Below, piece after piece: positions 25,532-32,231 of a stretch of DNA of 35,882 nucleotides; the stretch's first letter is position 1; each line of letters begins with the position of its first letter. Both the position numbers and the translations under genes were made by a program. The DNA is from Paracoccaceae bacterium. Lineage in GTDB: Bacteria; Pseudomonadota; Alphaproteobacteria; Rhodobacterales; Rhodobacteraceae. The notes below the pieces were generated by a model. The model worked only from the letters and a program-made list of their open reading frames with translations. It was not told where the DNA came from and ran no database searches. The stretch is from NCBI GenBank assembly GCA_026713305.1, contig JAPOOS010000157.1:1-35882 (forward strand), written 5' to 3'.

Positions 25532-26377
25532 TCAAGCGATGGCGGAACGGTGCAGCAGAACCATGAGATAGCAATTGTGGCGACAGAACTCCTCAACGCT
25601 TCGCTCGTCATTGGAAATCCGCCGCTTCAACTTGCCGACCAGCTTTCGACTCATGAAGCGTGACAGGAACCAATGCGACAGTGGATAGTTCTCTCGCAGC
25701 GCAGAATCGATTTTCGACGCCATGCCACCGACCACTTCATAGAACTGCCGCTCCAGCTCTATCGACTGTGCAACCTCGGCAGTTACGTCTTCTTCCCGCA
25801 ATGTGCTCAAGGACAGTCTTGCAATCTCATTGCGGAATGCCTCCAGGGGATGGCCACCACCAATCGCTCGCTCACCCGATGCAGCAACTCCGTCGCTGAT
25901 CCTGAAACAGTCGCCGACAATGATCACGCCGTTCGAGGTCAGCAGTTCAGTTGCCTTGTTCAGCGCTGTCCGGAGATCAATGTATTGCAGACTCTCAGCG
26001 AACAGGCAGACGTCAAACTGCCGGTCGCATGTGAAGTCCTCGAACGTCGTGCCATGCACGGGAACCGTCGGACCTGCGTTTTCTCGACAGCGGTTGGCCA
26101 GATACTCGTCCGGAACCACAATCTCCACCTGCCTGCCGCCTTGAACAAGCCCCTTGGCAAACTCTCCGGTGCCGCCACCGATGTCCAGCACCCGCAGTCC
26201 TTCCGCCTGCGGAAACATCGACAGTATTCGCTCGTTGTAGGCGTCCTGGGCAGCCAGCAGGTTGCTGACGCTGACCTCCATGCCGTCTAGCCACAGACCG
26301 TAGTGGAGGTGCTCTCTGCCGGTCAGGAAGCGCGCCAGATCAACTGCGAGCTCAAGGCCTAGAGATTGGGTGTTCAC
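25532..26377 (-). CDS. Class I SAM-dependent methyltransferase
   Basis: A 281-residue protein with a short helical N-terminal region (REHLHYGLWLDG, 21-32) before a Rossmann-like methyltransferase fold. Motif I is VLDIGGGTGEFAKG (63-76), motif II the acidic VVPDEYLAN, and motif IV FDVCLFAESLQYI. Helical additions follow (residues about 170-265), which may form a substrate lid. The N-terminal HLHYGxW element is seen in small-molecule methyltransferases, but the substrate is unknown. Translation starts with GTG at 26377. It is on the same strand as rppH, whose stop lies 45 bases before it, and could be its operon partner. Confidence 0.82.
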   Translation of the reverse strand: MNTQSLGLELAVDLARFLTGREHLHYGLWLDGMEVSVSNLLAAQDAYNERILSMFPQAEGLRVLDIGGGTGEFAKGLVQGGRQVEIVVPDEYLANRCRENAGPTVPVHGTTFEDFTCDRQFDVCLFAESLQYIDLRTALNKATELLTSNGVIIVGDCFRISDGVAASGERAIGGGHPLEAFRNEIARLSLSTLREEDVTAEVAQSIELERQFYEVVGGMASKIDSALRENYPLSHWFLSRFMSRKLVGKLKRRISNDERSVEEFCRHNCYLMVLLHRSAIA

Positions 26378-26422
26378 CTGCCGTCCATCCTGGAAGTGGA
26401 ATCCGGAAGAAAGCGGCAGCGG

Positions 26423-26959
26423 CTATTGATGGGGAGCTTTGGAGGAACCTGCATTCACGTCAAGCGTCAGGCTTTCGCCCATTTTTTCTTTGAAGGCATT
26501 GATGACGGCTGTGTAGACATCAAGCTTGAAGGGCACGACAAAGTCCGGCAGATCGTCCAACGCCATCCATCGCCAGCTTGAAAACTCCTGGTGGCGAGTT
26601 TCGATGTCGACTTGGTTGTCGCTGCCAATGAACTTCAGAAGAAACCACAATTGCTCCTGACCCCGGTACTTGCCGCCCCACAGGCGGGGTATCAGCCGAA
26701 CGGGCAGGTCGTATTTCAGCCACTCGTCGGTGCGCGCCAGGAACTGCACCATCCCTTGTCCGATTCCGGTCTCCTCCTCAAGTTCCCTCATTGCCGCGCT
26801 CAGCGGTTCCTCGCCCTTGTCAATGCCGCCCTGAGGCATCTGCCAAGCTTCCTGAGTGGTGTCCAACCGCTGGCCGACAAATACATGTCCGTCTCTGTTG
26901 AACAGCATTATTCCCACGCAGGGACGGTACGGCAGCTTTCCTGGATCAGTTCGTGCCAT
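26423..26959 (-). CDS. rppH: RNA pyrophosphohydrolase (Nudix)
   Basis: The 178-residue protein removes pyrophosphate from the 5' triphosphate end of mRNA and so starts decay; it was formerly named dinucleoside polyphosphate hydrolase. It begins with YRPCVGIMLFNRDGHVFVGQR and has a full Nudix box, GGIDKGEEPLSAAMRELEEETGI, with Gly44, Glu50, Arg58-Glu59 and Glu62-Glu63 in register. The following LWGGKYRGQEQLWFLLKF is the RppH-type element. It lies 50 bases downstream of ctpA on the same strand, as in many alphaproteobacteria. Those usually have a polysaccharide deacetylase gene between the two, which is missing here. Confidence 0.95.
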   Translation of the reverse strand: MARTDPGKLPYRPCVGIMLFNRDGHVFVGQRLDTTQEAWQMPQGGIDKGEEPLSAAMRELEEETGIGQGMVQFLARTDEWLKYDLPVRLIPRLWGGKYRGQEQLWFLLKFIGSDNQVDIETRHQEFSSWRWMALDDLPDFVVPFKLDVYTAVINAFKEKMGESLTLDVNAGSSKAPHQ

Positions 26960-27009
26960 GGTTCAGCGGCCTGCCTCAAGCGCCTGAAGCGGAATTGAAT
27001 TGATCACTG

Positions 27010-28422
27010 TCATTGTTCGCCTGTCATGGACTTCATTCCACGCAACAGATCGAGAGCGTAGGCAAGTTGGGAATCCGTGTTCCTGAGCTTGTCGACCACT
27101 TCCGCCGCAGCCCTCCGCCGCTCAAGTTCGTCCAGGTCTTCGGGAAGCCCGTCGTTCTCGAGTCTGTTCTGATAGTATGATTCCGCCCAGGCCGGTCTTT
27201 CATCTTCCTCCATCTCGACCTCTATGGGCTCCGCCAACGGCAAGATGACGTCCGGCGTTATGCCGGTGCCCTGAAAGGATCGTCCGGCGGGAGTGTAGTA
27301 TCGGGAGGTCGTCAGGCGCAGGGCGCCGAAGTTTGTGTTGTCGCCGCTGTCTGCATCGCCGCCGTTCGACATACCCTCGCCCCCAATCCTTATCGGGATT
27401 ATCGATTGCACGGAACCCTTGCCGAAACTCTGGGTTCCAACGACAACCGCCCGCCGATTGTCCTGCAGCGCTCCGGCCACAATTTCGGCAGCCGATGCCG
27501 AACCCTGATTGATCAAGACGGCAATTGGCCACCCCTCCGCAATGTCGCCACGGGCAATGTCTCGTACATTTGTGCGGTCGCAGCCAGTCCTCTGTTCCGT
27601 CCGGTAGACTGTTCGCTGGTCGCCTCTGCTCCTGACCGACACAATGTCGCCTTCGGCTAGAAACAGGTCCGAAACTTCAACGGCCGCACAGAGCAGTCCA
27701 CCTGGATTGTTGCGCAGATCGATCACGAGACCGTCAATCTCGCTGCGACTGTCGAGATCCTCAACCATCTCGGTGATGCCATCGAATATGTTTCCGGCCG
27801 CCTTCTCGCTGAATGTCTTGACCCTTGCAACCAGTGCATTCCCCTCGCGGCGCACCTCAGCTGCGGTTATCTCGATCGAATCGCGAACGATGGTAAAATC
27901 GATCGTGCTCTCTTCGTCGGGACGCTGCACCGTTATTGTCACCTCCGTCCCGATGGGGCCTCTCATTCTGTCGACTGCCTCCTGCAAGCTTAGTCCCAGC
28001 ACCGGTTCGCCGTCGATTTCAACCACAAAGTCGCCCGCCTCTATTCCGGCCTCGGCTGCGGGCGTGTCGTCAATCGGCGAAATGACCTTCACAAAACCGC
28101 TCTCCATCGTAATCTGGATTCCCAAGCCCCCGAATTCGCCCCGCGACTCCACGTTGAGCTCGCTTCGGTCGTCGGGATTGAGGTAGCCCGAATGTGGGTC
28201 CAGCGAACTCAGCATGCCTTCGATGGCGGCAAAGATCAGCTCGTCGATGTCGACTTCCTCAACATGCCGCTCGCGGATCATTTGCAGGCTCTCGGCAAAC
28301 AGCTCAATGCTCTCGTACTTGTCCAGCCCCGTTTCTTCGTCCTGTGCCGACAGCGGCTGGACCGCTGCGAACAAAAGCCAGACGGCAGTGCATGCCGTCG
28401 ATGCAACAATGGGTTTCTTCAT
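27010..28422 (-). CDS. ctpA: Carboxyl-terminal processing protease, S41 family (CtpA)
   Basis: Exported serine protease that trims periplasmic proteins. The protein (470 residues from ATG 28422) has a signal peptide (basic KK, then hydrophobic core to about residue 27, LSAQ), a short helical dimerisation part, a PDZ domain (GLGIQITMESGFVKV to PDEES, about 100-180) and the S41 catalytic core. The Ser/Lys dyad is Ser310 in GSASAAEIVAGAL and Lys335 in TQSFGKGSVQ, with the usual 25-residue spacing. The ATG at 28422 is chosen over a GTG three codons upstream because GAAGG lies 8 bases before it. An Asp/Glu-rich tail follows the core. The enzyme looks intact. Confidence 0.95.
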   Translation of the reverse strand: MKKPIVASTACTAVWLLFAAVQPLSAQDEETGLDKYESIELFAESLQMIRERHVEEVDIDELIFAAIEGMLSSLDPHSGYLNPDDRSELNVESRGEFGGLGIQITMESGFVKVISPIDDTPAAEAGIEAGDFVVEIDGEPVLGLSLQEAVDRMRGPIGTEVTITVQRPDEESTIDFTIVRDSIEITAAEVRREGNALVARVKTFSEKAAGNIFDGITEMVEDLDSRSEIDGLVIDLRNNPGGLLCAAVEVSDLFLAEGDIVSVRSRGDQRTVYRTEQRTGCDRTNVRDIARGDIAEGWPIAVLINQGSASAAEIVAGALQDNRRAVVVGTQSFGKGSVQSIIPIRIGGEGMSNGGDADSGDNTNFGALRLTTSRYYTPAGRSFQGTGITPDVILPLAEPIEVEMEEDERPAWAESYYQNRLENDGLPEDLDELERRRAAAEVVDKLRNTDSQLAYALDLLRGMKSMTGEQ

Positions 28423-28781
28423 CTCAAGCACCTTCGTAAAATTGCGGAATTCGATGCTGCCCAGCAGGTGTCGTCGACCAATGAACTATCGCGTAGCCAG
28501 GCTGAATTCCAACTTGCTCTGCCGGGATCAGTGCACAGCCTTGGCCAGGCACAGCCGCAAACGCCGGAAATTCGCATGCAATTAGGCAAAACGAGCCATT
28601 CCGAAACACCCGCATGACGGTCTATCACGAAACTCTTACCGCCCGTACCAGATGATGCGTCCTGACATGCCCGGCATGAACAGACAAGTCGGGCTTGAGA
28701 GTGCGGTTGCATGGGGAATCACGGCGCTGCCGGCGCAAGTGGCGAAGCGTCCAAGCCGCGAGGAAGCATGACAAGCATCGG
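28423..28781. other. Gene-free 359-base spacer between gpmI and ctpA
   Basis: No recognisable gene lies here. In related alphaproteobacteria this position often holds a murein hydrolase activator (EnvC-like, M23) gene; I see no M23 motif in any frame. Short minus-strand frames (for example 28424-28615) contain no known motif. The right end carries the GAAGG ribosome binding site used by ctpA. Confidence 0.5.
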
Positions 28782-30326
28782 CTATTGGGACCCGCTCGGA
28801 CTTCGAATGACAAGCGACCTGCCTGTCATTTCCGGTGGTTGGGGCAGTTTCATCAAGTCGAGCACGGTCGGCGCCAGATCAGTCAGGCTGCCTGTTCTGA
28901 GCTGCCAACCCGCATTGCCGCCAAACAGGACAATCGGCACTGGATTGGTCGTGTGAGCCGTATGTGGCCCACCGGTTTCAGGATCAATCATCTGTTCGCA
29001 GTTTCCGTGATCGGCAGTCACGACCATTTTGCCGCCACACCGCTCCATCGCGTCTAGCCCAAGGCCCAGCGCTCTGTCGGTTGCCTCGCAGGCCCTTGCC
29101 GCAGCCGCTAGATCCCCGGTGTGGCCCACCATGTCGGGATTCGCAAAGTTGACGACTATCAGGTCGAAACCGGCGTTGGCTGCCTCGACAAATCCCTTCC
29201 CAACCTCCTCAACGGCCATTTCAGGCACAAGATCGTAGGTCGCCACCATGGGACTTTGCGGCATCCTTCGCACTTCGCCGGGGAAACGGGCTTCGCTGCC
29301 GCCGTTCAGAAAATATGTCACGTGAGGATATTTCTCGGTCTCCGCGATGCGAAACTGCGTTCGGCCGTGCTGGGACACCCACTGGCCAAGCGTGTTTTCA
29401 ATCCTGGGCTTGCTGAAGACCGATCGAATCCACTCGCGTGGCGGGTCAAAGTAGCTCACCATGCTGCCAACCGAGGCAGGCATGCGTTTCCCGTCCCTGC
29501 GAAACCCTGAAAAGCCCGGGTCGGCGACCGCCGACACGATTTGGCGCATGCGGTCGGAGCGGAAATTCGTGAAGAACACGCCATCGTCCGGACCAATCGC
29601 GCCGTCGGGCCGAATCAAGGTCGGCTTGATGAATTCGTCCGTTTCACCGCGCTTGACGGCCGCGTGCACGGCTTTCCGGGGACTTGCAGCCCGCAAGCCC
29701 TCACCCAGCGCGATTGCCCGCCAGGCCATTTCGACTCTGTCCCAGCGCCGATCTCGATCCATTGCGTAGTATCTTCCGATGACAGACGCGATCTCGGCGC
29801 TGGCGGGAAGATTTCGATTCAGCCATTCGAGCTGGGACAGGGCCTTGCCCGGCAAATCGTCACGGCCATCCGTGACGGCATGAATCAGGCACTGAACTCC
29901 AAGGCCGTCAAACGTTTTGGCGGTGGCAGCCATGTGACTGGCAAGGCCATGCACGCCAACCTCGGAAATGATCCCGCACAGATGCATGCGTCCGCCTTGG
30001 GCGCGGGTCCTGCCGGCAATGCCTGCGATGGTTTCCTTCCCGCCAAACCTTCCTTCCTCCATCGCGCGCGTTATTCGCTGTATATCCATCAGAACGGTTC
30101 GTCCCGCCCCAATGTGCAGATGGCCGACCTCGGAGTTTCCAATGCAGCCGTCCGGAAGGCCGACCACCGAACCGTGCGTAACAAGCCTGCTGTTCGGGCA
30201 GTTGGCCATGAGCCAGTCGTAGGTGGGAGTGCTGGCAAGAGCGACGGCGTTGCCCTCCGAATCGGAGCTCAAACCCCAGCCGTCAAGTATGCAAAGCGCC
30301 ACGGTCCCGTGTGCCGACTTGGTCAC
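28782..30326 (-). CDS. gpmI: 2,3-bisphosphoglycerate-independent phosphoglycerate mutase
   Basis: Glycolytic and gluconeogenic enzyme interconverting 3- and 2-phosphoglycerate through a phosphoserine intermediate, with two Mn ions. The 514-residue length is standard. Motifs: LDGWGLS with metal-binding Asp15, GNSEVGH with the catalytic Ser65, AVTDGRDDLPG (Asp-rich substrate site), IGRYYAMDRDRRWDR, FFTNFRSDRMRQ, NFANPDMVGHTG and VVTADHGNCEQM (metal ligands), then GGPHTAHTTNPVP. It starts with GTG at 30326. A nearby ATG is in another frame. It follows rlmH by 36 bases and is probably in the same transcript as rsfS and rlmH. Confidence 0.97.
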   Translation of the reverse strand: MTKSAHGTVALCILDGWGLSSDSEGNAVALASTPTYDWLMANCPNSRLVTHGSVVGLPDGCIGNSEVGHLHIGAGRTVLMDIQRITRAMEEGRFGGKETIAGIAGRTRAQGGRMHLCGIISEVGVHGLASHMAATAKTFDGLGVQCLIHAVTDGRDDLPGKALSQLEWLNRNLPASAEIASVIGRYYAMDRDRRWDRVEMAWRAIALGEGLRAASPRKAVHAAVKRGETDEFIKPTLIRPDGAIGPDDGVFFTNFRSDRMRQIVSAVADPGFSGFRRDGKRMPASVGSMVSYFDPPREWIRSVFSKPRIENTLGQWVSQHGRTQFRIAETEKYPHVTYFLNGGSEARFPGEVRRMPQSPMVATYDLVPEMAVEEVGKGFVEAANAGFDLIVVNFANPDMVGHTGDLAAAARACEATDRALGLGLDAMERCGGKMVVTADHGNCEQMIDPETGGPHTAHTTNPVPIVLFGGNAGWQLRTGSLTDLAPTVLDLMKLPQPPEMTGRSLVIRSPSGSQ

Positions 30327-30362
30327 TGCCCAACAATCCCCGTGTCACGCATAGGCGGCATT

Positions 30363-30830
30363 CTACTGTCGGTGATACGGCGTGTTGGCAAGAATGGAGG
30401 TTGCGCGATAGAGTTGCTCCGCCAGCAACACCCTCGACAGCATATGGGGAAAGACCATTTTGCCCAGCGAAAGCCGGTGAACGTCGGCTGGCAGACCAAG
30501 CATTCCTGTACCGCCGGCGCCGCCAATGATGAACGCCAGATTTCGGACGCCACTCTCGCGCCATTTCCGCAGCATGATCGCAAACCCCCGGCTGGTGTAC
30601 TGCTTTCCCCTTTCGTCAAGCACAATCACGACCAACGACGATTCAAGCCGATTCAGAATACGCTTGAGGCGAGCTGCATGAGCGGCGGAGGTTCCGGTGA
30701 GTTCATGGATTGCAGGTGGCAGGAACCCAAGGCTTGCGCCTGCCCGCTTGAACCGTTCGAAGTACCTTTTCAGCAATTCCAGTTCAGGGCCTGGGCGCAT
30801 GCGGTTGACCGCAATGACATGAACACGCAT
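30363..30830 (-). CDS. rlmH: 23S rRNA (pseudouridine1915-N3)-methyltransferase
   Basis: SPOUT-class enzyme that methylates pseudouridine 1915 in helix 69 of 23S rRNA. The 155-residue length is typical. Motifs: VHVIAVNRMRPGPE at the start, LDERGKQYTSRGFA, FIIGGAGG (SAM-binding knot), and the terminal LSLGKMVFPHMLSRVLLAEQLYRATSILANTPYHR, which is almost the family consensus. The start at 30830 shares its A with the rsfS stop (TGATG), so the two genes are translationally coupled. A longer upstream frame lies inside rsfS and is not the start. Confidence 0.97.
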   Translation of the reverse strand: MRVHVIAVNRMRPGPELELLKRYFERFKRAGASLGFLPPAIHELTGTSAAHAARLKRILNRLESSLVVIVLDERGKQYTSRGFAIMLRKWRESGVRNLAFIIGGAGGTGMLGLPADVHRLSLGKMVFPHMLSRVLLAEQLYRATSILANTPYHRQ

Positions 30831-31246
30831 CAACCGGCGTTTCTGACGTTCGCCGACTGCAACCACATCTTTTCAATCTGGTAGAAGTCCCGGACTTCCG
30901 GACGAAAGATGTGCACGATTACGTCTCCAGCGTCCACGAGAACCCAGTCGCCCTGGCGTCTCCCTTCGACCTGCACCTGACCGCAGACGGAACTTCCCTT
31001 CAGGGCCTCAAGCAACTTGTCGCAAAGCGTGAGGACCTGCCTCCTTGACCGTCCCGACGCAACGACCATGAAGTCGGCGATTTCCGACTTGCCGTGCAGA
31101 TTGATTTCGACGATGTCCTCCGCCTTGTGGCGGTCAAGCACTGTCAGGACAAGCGCCAGGAGCTCTCTGTTCTGCAACCCCGCCTCAAGGCTTTCGTCAG
31201 CGGCCTCTGGCGTGGTTCCAATGGCTGCCGCGTTCCTATCTTCCAA
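30830..31246 (-). CDS. rsfS: Ribosome silencing factor RsfS
   Basis: Binds uL14 on the 50S subunit and blocks subunit joining when nutrients are scarce. The 138-residue protein has a variable N-terminus (about 25 residues), then the conserved core: LLALVLTVLDRHKAEDIVEINLHGKSEIADFMVVASGRSRRQV (about 29-71), GDWVLVDAGDVIVHIF and RDFYQIEKMW. It starts with TTG at 31246; no other standard start codon occurs between an upstream stop and the core, and GGAGG lies about 11 bases before it. It heads the rsfS-rlmH-gpmI series. The usual neighbours nadD and proA are not upstream. Confidence 0.95.
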   Translation of the reverse strand: MEDRNAAAIGTTPEAADESLEAGLQNRELLALVLTVLDRHKAEDIVEINLHGKSEIADFMVVASGRSRRQVLTLCDKLLEALKGSSVCGQVQVEGRRQGDWVLVDAGDVIVHIFRPEVRDFYQIEKMWLQSANVRNAG

Positions 31247-31286
31247 GTGAGCGCTTACCTCCGTAATTCGACAGACGGGTCATCAT
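31236..31286 (-). other. Possible 16-codon upstream ORF overlapping the rsfS start
   Basis: ATGATG at 31286-31281 opens a frame of 16 codons (MMTRLSNYGGKRSLGR) that ends in TAG inside the rsfS 5' end, overlapping the TTG start in another frame. It reads through the GGAGG that serves rsfS. It has no convincing ribosome binding site of its own. It could couple translation to the weak TTG start or be chance; evidence is slight. Confidence 0.2.
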
Positions 31287-32231
31287 TGGGTTGGTGCGAC
31301 AGAAAGTAGACATCAAGCCTTGTCAATTCAAGATTTTTTCCTGCCGGCGCATCCAAAGCGGCAGAACCGTGTCAATGCATGTTGAATTCCACCTGCAACT
31401 TGGACGGCTGGCCTTCTCTATCGCTCTGCAATCATCCTGCCTCCGCAAATTGACGCTGCCCCTTCAGGATCAAGCTGTTGTTTGAAGCAACATGTGCGCA
31501 ATGCCCTCCGCTAACAGCGCCCAATGCCTTTCCGAGTTCGCATGCGGCACTCGCCCCGTTGCCCCTGCGAACGTCCGCTAGGCTGGTTTATCCGAATCCG
31601 CTCTGCCGGCGCGGGATTGTGCCGAATGACTGATCGCAAGGTTGCCATGAAGCGGCATGCCCCAAGCGTCCCTCCGGAGTTGTGAACTCCACTGACCGTG
31701 ACAGGTCCGCGCCATTCGCCTGTTGCCCAAAGGCTGTCGACACAGAACATCACGATCTGGCATCGCTCACCGCGGGTGCAAAACGACATTCGGTGGCTGC
31801 GCCCGAGACCTCAGCCACTCTCGGCACAGGCTCGCGCATGGCGACCGCGAGTTGACAACATCCCTTCACGGCCGCGCCAAGGCGACCAAGCGGACAATCC
31901 GCTCGGGTTTCGGTGGATTCTGCCCGCTCCTGGCGATTTGGTTTCCCTTGAGGCCCGCTTCGCTCAACCCGAGGGTCGGAGGCATCCCATTTGCCTCCAT
32001 GTCGCTGCCAGGACACTGGAGAATCCCGCGACATCCGGAGCGATGAGGCGCGCAGGCAAAATACAGCCCGCCAGGACAATCCAATCCATGCTGGCGCCCA
32101 ACTCTGTCCGGACAGCGGACCAAGGACAACACTATTCCTGCTGTAATCGCTGTTTCAACACTATATAGAGGCAAACAGACACCACTAGAATAATTTCGAT
32201 ACTGGGAATAGGTTCCGCCAAACGCTGATAT
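31247..32231. other. Gene-free spacer of about 985 bases between rsfS and the ankyrin gene
   Basis: This is a divergent intergenic region with no recognisable gene on either strand. The longest frames (31698-32168 plus, 31750-32079 minus, 31511-31789 minus) show no family motif and have the Arg/Ser/Pro-rich composition of chance frames. I see no tRNA cloverleaf, CRISPR repeat or transposase motif. Near the right end is an AT-rich patch, with TATATA at 32163-32168, about 64 bases before the ankyrin start. It could be a promoter -10 region, but no good -35 is present. Confidence 0.5.

Noticed and set aside
29541..30884. 447-codon plus-strand open frame
   Set aside because: It is antisense to gpmI and rlmH, both near family consensus.
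31698..32168. 156-codon plus-strand frame in the right spacer
   Set aside because: Arg/Pro/Ser-rich with no motif; an overlapping minus-strand frame is equally long, as expected by chance at this GC content.
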